Assembly: GCF_001426185.1 (NCBI RefSeq)
Contig: NZ_LMRP01000002.1
Location: 248,157-312,156, forward strand
DNA: 64,000 nucleotides
Origin: Rhodococcus sp. Leaf247
Lineage (GTDB): Bacteria; Actinomycetota; Actinomycetes; Mycobacteriales; Mycobacteriaceae
Direction of reading: 5' to 3'
Positions 33,243-41,245 of the stretch are shown here, piece after piece. Both the position numbers and the translations under genes were made by a program. Every line of letters starts with the position of its first letter. Position 1 is the first letter of the stretch. The notes beneath the pieces were generated by a model that saw nothing but the letters and a program-made list of their open reading frames with translations, was not told where the DNA came from and made no database searches.

Positions 33243-34763
33243 TCAGGGAGCCGGCAGCACCTGTGTGAACAGCACCGCGCCGGTTCCGTCGCACAGGTTC
33301 ACCGTCAGCGACCGCGAGTCCTTGTCGATCAGCACCTCCCCGAAGTGCTGGAAGGTATCGAGCGGTGAGGCATTCGGCTCCGGGGGTGCGTGCACGAACA
33401 CAGCCTCCGGGCCGAAGGTGGAGTCGAGGTCGTTCGGCCCGAACGCACCCGCGTTGAGAGGCCCGCTGACGAACTCCCAGAACTCGCGGAACTCCTGGTA
33501 GGCGGCGCGCTCGGGTGAATACCGATGCGCCGCCGTGTAATGCACGTCTGCGGTGAGCCACACGGTGCCGGTGACGTCGTTCCGATCGATCGCGGTGAGC
33601 ACCTGCGCGATGTCGGTCTCCCGACCGAGCGGGGCACCCGGATCCCCGTTGCCGACGCCCTCCTGCGCGGTCTTCCCGTCCGGCACCACGAGTCCCAGCG
33701 GAAGGTCGTTGGCAATGACCTTCCAGGTGGCGGTTGAGCGGGACAACTCGTCGATCAGCCACCGCCGCTGAGCATCTCCGAGAATCTCCCCGGTCGCGGC
33801 AGTGTTGGCACTGTTCGCGTCCTTGTAGCTCCTCATGTCCAACACGAAGACGTCGAGCAGCGGACCGTACGCGATCTTCCGGTACACCCGCCCGTCGACG
33901 GCCTCGGCGGGAGCGACGGGAAGCCACTCGTGAAATGCCTGCAAGGCCCGTTGCGACAACAGGTTCACATCTTTCACGGTGTACTGCTCGAGGTCGAGAA
34001 TCTCACCGGGATACCAGTTGTTGACGGTCTCGTGATCGTCCCACTGCACCACCTGCGCGACCGAGGAGTTGAAGCGTCGGTAGTTGTCGTCGGTGAGGTT
34101 GTACGCGTACTGCCCGCGATACTCGTCGAGGGTCTCCGCGACTTTGGACTTGGCCTCGGACATCGTGTTCCGCCACACCCGGCCGTCGGGCAACGCGACA
34201 CTCTCCTCGAGCGGACCGTCGGCGTAGACGACATCGCCGCTGTGCAGGAACAAGTCCGGTTCCCGATCGGCCATCGCGCCGAAGATGGTCATGCCGCCGA
34301 TGTCGGGGTTGATCCCGTAACCCTGACCGGCCGTGTCACCGCCCCACAGGAGGCGGATGTTCGACGGGCTGTCGGGAGCCGTGGAGAACACCCCGGTGAC
34401 GGGCTCCGACGTGGCGCCGTCCTCGCCCTCCAGCGTCACGCGATAGTGCACTCGCTGCCCCGCCGGCAGACCCGTGAGTCGCAGCACGCCGGTGCCGTCG
34501 GACTGCGGTGTGAGGAGAGGTCCCCGCGTCGTCGTGACGGAGGAGAACGCGTCGGTGGCCGACGTGTCGACGACCATCGTCGCGGGCGTGTCCGACCGAG
34601 CCCAGACCAGCGCACCGTCGGCCCGGACGTCACCGCTCGCGACGCCGTGGGTGAGCGTCGGGCGAGCGCGAACCAACGCTGGACCGGTGTTGCAGGCCAG
34701 CAAGGGCGAGGCTGCTGCGCCGAGCGCTGCATAGCGGAACAGGGATCGTCTCGACATCTGCAT
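33243..34763 (-). CDS. phoD: PhoD-family alkaline phosphatase/phosphodiesterase, Tat-exported lipoprotein
   Basis: 506 residues from ATG 34763 (GTG 34772 and ATG 34757 also possible; no clear ribosome site). A twin-arginine motif SRRSLFRY and a lipobox-like LLACN show Tat export and probable lipidation. An N-terminal Fn3-like PhoD-N domain (GVASGDVRADGALVWARSD) precedes the metallophosphatase core: HSGDVVYAD, WDDHETVNNWYPGE, VFVLDMRSYKD, ANDLPLG and TADVHYTAAH. It releases phosphate from organic esters outside the cell. Overlaps nothing; TerD converges 4 bp away. Confidence 0.92.
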   Translation of the reverse strand: MQMSRRSLFRYAALGAAASPLLACNTGPALVRARPTLTHGVASGDVRADGALVWARSDTPATMVVDTSATDAFSSVTTTRGPLLTPQSDGTGVLRLTGLPAGQRVHYRVTLEGEDGATSEPVTGVFSTAPDSPSNIRLLWGGDTAGQGYGINPDIGGMTIFGAMADREPDLFLHSGDVVYADGPLEESVALPDGRVWRNTMSEAKSKVAETLDEYRGQYAYNLTDDNYRRFNSSVAQVVQWDDHETVNNWYPGEILDLEQYTVKDVNLLSQRALQAFHEWLPVAPAEAVDGRVYRKIAYGPLLDVFVLDMRSYKDANSANTAATGEILGDAQRRWLIDELSRSTATWKVIANDLPLGLVVPDGKTAQEGVGNGDPGAPLGRETDIAQVLTAIDRNDVTGTVWLTADVHYTAAHRYSPERAAYQEFREFWEFVSGPLNAGAFGPNDLDSTFGPEAVFVHAPPEPNASPLDTFQHFGEVLIDKDSRSLTVNLCDGTGAVLFTQVLPAP

Positions 34764-34823
34764 GGCTCGCACGGTGCCGGATCGACGTGAACGCGCAGTG
34801 TCTCCCGGGAGGACAGTCGGCTG

Positions 34824-36029
34824 TCAGCGACCGAGTTCGTCCGCGATGGCAAGCACGCCGACGTGCACCTCCTCGAAACTGGTGCTCAGCGGGCTCAGTC
34901 CCAGTCGAATCCCGCGCGGTGCCCGGAAGTCGGGGATGACGCCGCGCTTCCACAACCGCGCCGTCACCTCGCGGAAGTCGGGGTGATCCAGCGTGACGTG
35001 TCCCCCTCGCTCCGCCGAGTCCTCCGGAGATGCGATCTCCACTCCGAGAGGCACGAGGTGTTCTCGGACCAGTTCGAGCGCGAACTCCGTCAGCGCAACG
35101 GATTTGGCGCGGATAGCACTCATGCCGACCTCGTCGATCATCTCGAGCGTGTCCTGCATGGCAATCATGCCGAGCACCGGCGGAGTCCCGCTGACGACGC
35201 GTCGGATACCCGCCGCAGGCTCGTATCCCTGCTCCATGGCGAAGGCGTCGGCGCGGCCCATCCAACCCCAGATCGGCTGATCGAAGTGCTGTTGGTGCTC
35301 CTGCCGGACATACGCGAACGCCGGCGAGCCGGGCCCGCCGTTCAGGTACTTGTACGTACATCCGACAGCGAGGTCGATGCCCCATTCGTCGAGGTGCAGC
35401 GGCACCGATCCCACGGAGTGCGACAGGTCGAGTATCAGCAGGGCACCCACGTCATGGGCAACGCGCGCGGCGGCGGGGGCGTCCGCCAGGAAGCCGGAAC
35501 GGTAGGCGACGTGGCTGAGCAGGATGAACGCCGTGCGCTCGGTGACGACGTCAGCGATATCGGCGGTCCGAACGCCCGACCTACGGTCCGACTCGATCCA
35601 CACGAGCGTCAGACCGAGCTCCGATGCGATGGATTCGAGGACGTAACGATCGGTCGGGAAGTTGTCGCGATCGAGGACGATCTCGGTGCGTCCCGGTCGC
35701 AACGCTGCGGCGCCGCGGGCGATCTTGTAGAGCATGACCGTCGTCGAGTCACCGATGGTGGTCTCCCCGGCCGCCGCACCGAGCGCAACGCGGCCGAGCC
35801 TGTCGCCCTGCGTGATCGGCAGATCGAACCACTCCTCGTCCCATCCACGGATCAACCTGCCGCCCCACGCCTGCGCCATGAAACGGGTGACGCGCTCGAT
35901 GCTCGCCGTCGTGGGCCGACCGAGCGAGTTACCGTCGAGGTAGGCGACGACGGGATCGGCGTCGTCCGTGTGGAATCGAGAACGGTACTCACGCAGGGGA
36001 TCCTGTGCGTCGAGGTCTGCTGCGGTCAT
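34824..36029 (-). CDS. kynU: kynureninase
   Basis: 401-residue fold-type I PLP enzyme: DGNSLGRPT, GDSTTVMLYKIARGA, LLILDLSHSVGSVPLHLDEWGIDLAVGCTYKYLNGGPGSPAF (PLP lysine in the TYKYLNG segment) and FRAPRGIRLGLSPL. It cleaves L-kynurenine to anthranilate and alanine. ATG 36029 overlaps the TDO stop (ATGA). No kynurenine 3-monooxygenase is present in the window, so the anthranilate branch is the expected route. Confidence 0.95.
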   Translation of the reverse strand: MTAADLDAQDPLREYRSRFHTDDADPVVAYLDGNSLGRPTTASIERVTRFMAQAWGGRLIRGWDEEWFDLPITQGDRLGRVALGAAAGETTIGDSTTVMLYKIARGAAALRPGRTEIVLDRDNFPTDRYVLESIASELGLTLVWIESDRRSGVRTADIADVVTERTAFILLSHVAYRSGFLADAPAAARVAHDVGALLILDLSHSVGSVPLHLDEWGIDLAVGCTYKYLNGGPGSPAFAYVRQEHQQHFDQPIWGWMGRADAFAMEQGYEPAAGIRRVVSGTPPVLGMIAMQDTLEMIDEVGMSAIRAKSVALTEFALELVREHLVPLGVEIASPEDSAERGGHVTLDHPDFREVTARLWKRGVIPDFRAPRGIRLGLSPLSTSFEEVHVGVLAIADELGR

Positions 36030-36871
36030 GAACGTCCGATCTCGGTGCGTGCGGCGAACAACTCGGGGAAGAACGTCAGTTCGAGGGCGCGCTGGAGGAA
36101 GCCGACACCGGTCGAACCCCCGGTGCCCGACTTGAATCCGATCGTCCGGAGCACCGTGCGCATGTGCCGGAACCGCCACAGTTGGAAGTTCTCCTCCAGG
36201 TCGACGAATTCTTCGAATGCCTCGTAGGCGGACCAGTTCTCGGTCGGATTCTCGTAGACGTGCGTGATGAGCGGCATCAGGTCGTCGTTGCGGGAGTAGG
36301 GCGCGGTGACATCGCGGTGCAGCGCACTGGCCGGGACGTCGTGGCCGGCACGTGCCAAGCAGCGCCACAACGCATCGTAGACACTGGGTTCTTGATGCAC
36401 CCGAGTCAGCAGATCGGTTGCAGTAGCGTCGGATTCGAACACCGTGAGCATCGCGTCGTTCTTGTTGCCGAGCACGAATTCCACCGCGCGGTACTGCGCG
36501 GACTGGAACCCGGAGGAGTTTCCGAGGAAGCCGCGGAACTGGGCATACTCGGTGGGCGTGAGCGTCGCGAGCACCGACCACTGCTCGGTCAGCGTCTTCT
36601 GGATGTGCTTGACCCGGGCGACACACTTGAGCGCGAAACCGAGGTCGTCCGCGTCGAACGCATCGCGCGCCGCAAGAAGTTCGTGCAGGACCAGCTTGAA
36701 CCACAGCTCGGTGGTCTGATGCTGGATGATGAACAGCATCTCGTCGTGGTGCTCGGGAACGCTGACCGGCTTCTGAGCTGCGAGCAGGGTACCGAGATCG
36801 AGGTACGCCCCGTAACTCATCCGCTCGCGGAAGTCCGTGACGATGTCCTTCTCGATGGCGCGCTCGTCCAT
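36026..36871 (-). CDS. kynA: tryptophan 2,3-dioxygenase
   Basis: 281 residues. MSYGAYLDLGTLLAAQ, FIIQHQTTELWFKLVLHEL, FRGFLGNSSGFQSAQYRAVE, and the heme-pocket segment FRHMRTVLRTIGFKSGTGGSTGVGFL (heme His in FRHMRTV) are all canonical. It oxidises L-tryptophan to N-formylkynurenine. GGAG precedes ATG 36871. First gene of kynA-kynU and divergent (48 bp) from the alpha/beta hydrolase that probably performs the next step. Confidence 0.96.
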   Translation of the reverse strand: MDERAIEKDIVTDFRERMSYGAYLDLGTLLAAQKPVSVPEHHDEMLFIIQHQTTELWFKLVLHELLAARDAFDADDLGFALKCVARVKHIQKTLTEQWSVLATLTPTEYAQFRGFLGNSSGFQSAQYRAVEFVLGNKNDAMLTVFESDATATDLLTRVHQEPSVYDALWRCLARAGHDVPASALHRDVTAPYSRNDDLMPLITHVYENPTENWSAYEAFEEFVDLEENFQLWRFRHMRTVLRTIGFKSGTGGSTGVGFLQRALELTFFPELFAARTEIGRS

Positions 36872-36919
36872 TGCTCCTCTTCCGTCGATTCCCCCGAGCC
36901 TAGGACGTAGATTCGAAGG

Positions 36920-37927
36920 ATGAGCGATTCCTCGGAACGAATCGACGTCGTCCTGCACCCGGACACCGTTCGAGACCTCGGCACGGTGACCGACCTGGTG
37001 CAGTCCGCGCTCGCCGCGCGCGGCGCCATCGGCGAGGTCCACGTGTCGGACGACGTCTCCGTGGCATCCGGTGACGTGATCGTGGTCCCGGCCCCGGGCG
37101 GACGCGTCGACACGCAGGCGAGCGACCGGTGTGTGGTGCGTGTCGACTACGGCTACGTGGCGACGGACCTCTCGCCGGGGCTGCACGCGCACATCCGTGG
37201 CCGCGGACTCGGCGGGCTGCGCTACGCCGTCGACAGGATTCACCATCACCGACTGCACCCGGCGACCGTCGAGTCGTACGGGGAGCACTCCGAACAGTTC
37301 GCCGAGGTGCGCGGTACCGGCGGGCCGGTCGTCGCGCTGATCCACGGCGGGTACTGGCGAGCACCGTGGAGACTGGATTCCCTCGATGCGGCGGCCATCG
37401 ATCTCACCGACCGCGGCTACACCACCTGGAACGTCGAGTACCGCACACCCGACGAACACGGGTGGGAGACGACGACGGCGGATGTCGCCGCGGCCCTGGA
37501 GCACGCCGGTGCGCAGGCCGTCATCGGCCATTCCGCAGGAGGGCAGCTCGCGCTGCGCTGGGCCGCCGACGCCCGTCCCGCGCTGGCCGTGAGTCTCGCC
37601 GGAGTCCTCGACCTACAGATCGCCGACGACCGCGGCCTGGGTGACGGCGCGGTGCGTGCTGCCCTCGGCTCGCGGTACACGGATGCTCACGCCGAGTCGT
37701 CCCCCAGAGCGCGACTGCCACTCGGGGTTCCGCAGATCGTGGTGGTCGCGGCGTCGGACGATCCGAACCTGAACGACATCGGCCGCGAGTACGTCACGGC
37801 AGCATCGGCCGCAGGTGAAGATGTCACGCTTGTCGAAGGCCCCGGAGACCACTTCAGTGTCGTCGACCCGCGGTCGGAGATCTGGCCCGCGATCGTGGAG
37901 CGGATCGAGGGACGTCTCCCCCGCTGA
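36920..37927 (+). CDS. alpha/beta hydrolase, probable N-formylkynurenine formamidase with extra N-terminal domain
   Basis: 335 residues. The C-terminal ~210 residues are an alpha/beta hydrolase with the arylformamidase oxyanion signature HGGYW (about residue 140), nucleophile elbow GHSAGGQLAL and catalytic His in GPGDHFSVV. Position between and divergent from kynA-kynU makes formylkynurenine the obvious substrate, completing Trp to anthranilate. The first ~125 residues (VDYGYVATDLSPGLHAHIRGRGLGGLRYAVDR) are an additional domain not usual in arylformamidases. TAGATT ends 6 nt before the ATG, so a leaderless mRNA is possible. Confidence 0.82.
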   Translation: MSDSSERIDVVLHPDTVRDLGTVTDLVQSALAARGAIGEVHVSDDVSVASGDVIVVPAPGGRVDTQASDRCVVRVDYGYVATDLSPGLHAHIRGRGLGGLRYAVDRIHHHRLHPATVESYGEHSEQFAEVRGTGGPVVALIHGGYWRAPWRLDSLDAAAIDLTDRGYTTWNVEYRTPDEHGWETTTADVAAALEHAGAQAVIGHSAGGQLALRWAADARPALAVSLAGVLDLQIADDRGLGDGAVRAALGSRYTDAHAESSPRARLPLGVPQIVVVAASDDPNLNDIGREYVTAASAAGEDVTLVEGPGDHFSVVDPRSEIWPAIVERIEGRLPR

Positions 37928-37930
37928 TCG

Positions 37931-38332
37931 TCACTCGTGCGCGGTGTACTCCGCGTCGGTGACGGGATCCATCCACACGACGACGTCGTGCTCTTCGTCG
38001 CCCTCGTTGATGGCGAGATGCACCATCAGGCGATCCGGCGCGGCGCCGTGCCAGTGCACCTCGTCGGCCTCGAACAGCACGCGGTCGCCGGGACGGATGA
38101 CCTCGACCGGCCCACCCTGCCGCTGGCACAGACCGACGCCCTCGGTGACGAACACCGTCTGACTCAGCGAGTGGCGGTGCCAATGCGTACGCGCCCCCGG
38201 CATGAAGTGGACCAGGTTAGCCGAGACCCGCGACGGGGCCGGAGCTGCGGCAACGGCGTCGATGTAGACGTCGCCGGTGAACCAGTCGGCCGGACCCTTG
38301 GTGGTCGCGATCGAGCTTCGGGTGATCTGCAT
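37931..38332 (-). CDS. small cupin-domain protein
   Basis: 133 residues from ATG 38332 (AGAGGA upstream). Single cupin: ANLVHFMPGARTHWHRHSLSQTVFVTEGVG (metal-binding HWHRH) and RPGDRVLFEADEVHWHGAAPD. The arrangement is that of the cupin (R)-hydroxynitrile lyase-like/carboxymuconolactone-associated family often found beside TetR regulators and reductases. Substrate unknown. It converges with the hydrolase gene with a 3-bp gap. Confidence 0.8.
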   Translation of the reverse strand: MQITRSSIATTKGPADWFTGDVYIDAVAAAPAPSRVSANLVHFMPGARTHWHRHSLSQTVFVTEGVGLCQRQGGPVEVIRPGDRVLFEADEVHWHGAAPDRLMVHLAINEGDEEHDVVVWMDPVTDAEYTAHE

Positions 38333-38435
38333 GCGCGGTTCCTCTCGTCGGTGGTGCTGGTGTCCAGCATTCGCGGTGCCGGTCCACGGGAGAAGTCCCT
38401 GCCGAGGAGTGCCTCGGGAGGGCACCCTCTACAGG

Positions 38436-38966
38436 TCAGGCGAAGAGGGCGTCCACGATCGCAGCCTTGTCGGCAGCGCTCTGCGGATGCGTCAGCATGC
38501 CCTCGACGGCGAACACGACGACCTTGGTCCGCGCGTCGATCCGCTCCTCGGCGACGCCGACATGTCGCAGCTCCTCCGCGACCAGCGCATCGGCCATGGC
38601 ATGGAACCCGTTGTGCCACTCGTCGATTGGTGCTGATACCGCAGCGCGGGCGTGCACGGTGTCCACCAGTCGGTGGTAGCGCTCGAGCTCGGTGACCACC
38701 CACGTCAACCGTTCCTGCGGGGACGTCACCTCCAACTCGGCGAAGAGCGTCAACGCCGTCGCCGTGATCTCGGTGAGGGCGGCGACGAGCAGTTCGTCCT
38801 TGTCGGAGAAGTACCAGTAGATGGTGTTGGGCGTGACGCCGGCGCTCTGCGCTATCCGGCTCAGCGGGGTGCCGTCGAATCCGGCATCGACGAACAGGGC
38901 CGTCGCGGCGTCGACGATCTCGGCGCGTTTCTCCGCTCGATCCTGCGGACGTCTGTTCCGAGGCAT
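38436..38966 (-). CDS. TetR-family regulator
   Basis: 176 residues. N-terminal HTH (ALFVDAGFDGTPLSRIAQSAGVTPNTIYWYFSDKDELLVAAL) followed by an all-helical ligand domain. It is divergent from the alpha/beta hydrolase gene with two CTTGA-n7-TCAAG palindromes in between, so it probably represses that gene and itself. Ligand unknown. Confidence 0.9.
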   Translation of the reverse strand: MPRNRRPQDRAEKRAEIVDAATALFVDAGFDGTPLSRIAQSAGVTPNTIYWYFSDKDELLVAALTEITATALTLFAELEVTSPQERLTWVVTELERYHRLVDTVHARAAVSAPIDEWHNGFHAMADALVAEELRHVGVAEERIDARTKVVVFAVEGMLTHPQSAADKAAIVDALFA

Positions 38967-38979
38967 GCGGTCACCTTAT

Positions 38980-39027
38980 CTTGATGCTCGATCAAGACGC
39001 TGCTACATTTCTTGAACGTCAATCAAG
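38980..39027. promoter_or_regulatory. two TetR operators CTTGA-n7-TCAAG
   Basis: CTTGATGCTCGATCAAG at 38980-38996 and CTTGAACGTCAATCAAG at 39011-39027; identical arms and spacing, centres 31 bp apart (about three helical turns), between the TetR gene (38966) and hydrolase gene (39038). The second overlaps the ribosome site region of the hydrolase. Confidence 0.85.
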
Positions 39028-39037
39028 AGGAGCCCGC

Positions 39038-39952
39038 ATGCCTGACACCGTTCGCGACGACCTGTGGTTCGACTCCGGTTCCGATCGCTGCGCGATCTCG
39101 GTCCTCCGACCTGCCGGGCTCGACGGTTCCGCGCCGATCATCGTCATGGCCCACGGCTTCGGATCGGTGCGCGCGTTGCGCCTCCCCGCCTACGCGGACC
39201 AGTTCGTGCAGGCCGGCTACGTCGTCGCGATGTTCGACTACCGGCACTTCGGCGACAGCGAAGGAACTCCGCGACAGCTCCTGGACGTGCGCAGACAGCT
39301 CGAGGACTGGCGCAACGCGCTGGCCTTCGCCCGGCGACTCGACGGCGTCGACGCCGACCGCGTCGTCGCGTGGGGAACCTCGTTCGGCGGTGGCCACGTC
39401 CTCACTCTGGCGGGCACGAGCGAACGCCTGGCAGGCATCATCGCGCAGGTCCCGCACGTTGACGGCGTCGCCGCCGTGCGTTCCGCCGGCCTGCGCCAGA
39501 CATTGCGTCTCGCACCGGCGGCCCTCTCGGATCAGGTGCGGGGACTCCTCGGTCGCGAGCCACGCTACATCGACTCGATCGGCGAACCCGGTGCCCTCGC
39601 CGCCATGGTCTCGCCCGACGCCGCCGTCGGACGTGACCGTCTTCTCGACGCGTCGGGACTGCAGACCGGTGACTACCCCGAGACGGTCGCCGCCCGCATC
39701 CTTCTCCACATCGGCCTGTACTCACCGGGGAAGACCGCCGCGAACATCACGTGCCCCGCCCTCGTCCAGATCGTTACCGAGGACGCCATCACTCCCACGG
39801 ACGTCGCGCTGCGCACCGCACGAAAGATCCCGCGCGCCACCGTCGTGACGTACGAGGGTGGTCACTTCGATCCGTACGTCGAGCCGCTCTTCCCCCGGAT
39901 CATCGCCGACCAGCTGGCGTTTCTTCGCGACGTCGTGCCGGTCGCCAGGTGA
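39038..39952 (+). CDS. alpha/beta hydrolase (dienelactone-hydrolase-like)
   Basis: 304 residues from ATG 39038 (AGAGGAG upstream). SVLRPAGLDGSAPIIVMAHGFGSVRALRL (oxyanion strand), YRHFGDSEGTPRQ, nucleophile WGTSFGGGHVL, and catalytic His in EGGHFDPYVEPLF. The cap region is small. Controlled by the divergent TetR. Substrate not evident; such TetR-hydrolase pairs usually act on esters or lactones. The last 53 bp overlap the end of the convergent CtaG-like gene. Confidence 0.85.
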   Translation: MPDTVRDDLWFDSGSDRCAISVLRPAGLDGSAPIIVMAHGFGSVRALRLPAYADQFVQAGYVVAMFDYRHFGDSEGTPRQLLDVRRQLEDWRNALAFARRLDGVDADRVVAWGTSFGGGHVLTLAGTSERLAGIIAQVPHVDGVAAVRSAGLRQTLRLAPAALSDQVRGLLGREPRYIDSIGEPGALAAMVSPDAAVGRDRLLDASGLQTGDYPETVAARILLHIGLYSPGKTAANITCPALVQIVTEDAITPTDVALRTARKIPRATVVTYEGGHFDPYVEPLFPRIIADQLAFLRDVVPVAR

Positions 39953-40688
39953 GCAGAAGCGCCAGCGCCAGAAGAAGTTCGGCGATGTCGCCGCCGTAGT
40001 ACATCAGCTCGCCGGCGCCCTGGCGCTGATCGGCGGGCACCGGGATCTGCACGAGGAGTCCCGCGTACATGAGCTGCGACAGGACGGCATGGCCGAGAAT
40101 CGCTGCCCCGAGTATCCAGAGTCGGGTGGGTACCGAAGGCCGATGCGGTGCTGGGTCGGGGCCGGCGATCACCCACGCGAACAGATACCCCGCGAGGAAG
40201 AAGTGCACGTGCACCAGCAGGTGCAGCGCGGCACTCTGTGTCGTCGCCACGTAGAGCGGGGTGAAGTACAGCAGCGCGAGACCGCCGAGATTCAGGGCCA
40301 GCGCGACGATCGGGTTCGCTATCACGTGCACCGGCCGCGAGCGCAGGACATGGCCGATGGCACGGCCGTTCGGCGGCGACACCGAGAGCAGCACCAGCGT
40401 CATCGGGGCACCGAGAACCAGCGCCAACGGCGCGTACATCCCGAGAAGCAGGTGCTGGTGCATGTGGCCGCGGAAGTCGCCGTCCGGGTAGGGCGACAGT
40501 GCAGGGACCACGGCGAGGACGAGGAGCCCGATGCCGACGAGGAAGCTCACCGTGCGCCACGGGTTCCATCCCCGCGGCTGATGCCTGCAGCGCTCCGCCG
40601 CAACGACATACACGGCTGCCACCACGACGAGGATCACGACCGGTCCGAGACCACCGCTGCCGTGATGGGTGTCGTGCGCGAGCATCAT
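39900..40688 (-). CDS. CtaG/caa3-type cytochrome oxidase assembly-like membrane protein
   Basis: 262 residues, about seven membrane segments. His-rich features of the family are present: MMLAHDTHHG, DFRGHMHQHLLLGMYAPLALVLGAP, HLLVHVHFFLAGYLFAWVIAGPDPAPHRPS and GELMYYGGDIAELLLALAL. The family is linked to copper delivery for cytochrome oxidase, though stand-alone members lack direct proof. It is coupled to the DUF2243 gene (ATGA at 40685). The 3' end overlaps the hydrolase gene on the other strand by 53 bp. Confidence 0.85.
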   Translation of the reverse strand: MMLAHDTHHGSGGLGPVVILVVVAAVYVVAAERCRHQPRGWNPWRTVSFLVGIGLLVLAVVPALSPYPDGDFRGHMHQHLLLGMYAPLALVLGAPMTLVLLSVSPPNGRAIGHVLRSRPVHVIANPIVALALNLGGLALLYFTPLYVATTQSAALHLLVHVHFFLAGYLFAWVIAGPDPAPHRPSVPTRLWILGAAILGHAVLSQLMYAGLLVQIPVPADQRQGAGELMYYGGDIAELLLALALLLTWRPARRREETPAGRR

Positions 40689-41203
40689 CGCGATCGACGT
40701 GCGCCGCGCTGCAGGAGCCAGCCGCCGGCGATCAGGAGGACACCGAGGGCGAGGAAGCCGAGATCCCACCACAGTTGGTTCGGCCCACTCCGGACATGGT
40801 GAATCCCGAGGACGTGGTGGTCGACTATCCCCTCGACGAGATTGAACAAGCCCCAGCCGACCAGGACCCACCCCCACAGCACTCGTGACGCCCACACCCG
40901 TCCGCGAGATCCTGCGACACGCGAGTACAGCAGTCCGAGACCCAGCAGGACAGCGAGCAAGGTGACCGTGTGGAAGAGACCGTCCCACAGCGGGTTGATC
41001 TGAAGGCCGTGGACGGTGTCGACGGGATAGGGCTGCAGGCCGATGTTGTCGTCGCCCGAACTGCTCAGCAGATGGTGCCACTGCAGAATCTGGTGCAGCA
41101 CTATCCCGTCGACGAAACCGCCCAAGCCCACACCGAGCACGATGCCGGGCAGGGCGATTCCATGGTCGGGCACGGCGCCTTGTGGGCGTTCCGAGGTGAC
41201 CAT
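40685..41203 (-). CDS. DUF2243 four-helix membrane protein
   Basis: 172 residues with four hydrophobic helices. DUF2243 signatures: GIVLGVGLGGFVDGIVLHQILQWHHLLS, NPLWDGLFHTVTLLAVLLGLGLL and LFNLVEGIVDHHVLGIHHVR. His-rich membrane proteins of this family frequently sit beside CtaG-like genes, as here, suggesting a shared metal or oxidase-related role that is unproven. Confidence 0.88.
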   Translation of the reverse strand: MVTSERPQGAVPDHGIALPGIVLGVGLGGFVDGIVLHQILQWHHLLSSSGDDNIGLQPYPVDTVHGLQINPLWDGLFHTVTLLAVLLGLGLLYSRVAGSRGRVWASRVLWGWVLVGWGLFNLVEGIVDHHVLGIHHVRSGPNQLWWDLGFLALGVLLIAGGWLLQRGARRSR

Positions 41204-41245
41204 GCGCAGGGCAGTACCCGGCGCACGGTCGTCGAAACGGTCGGG

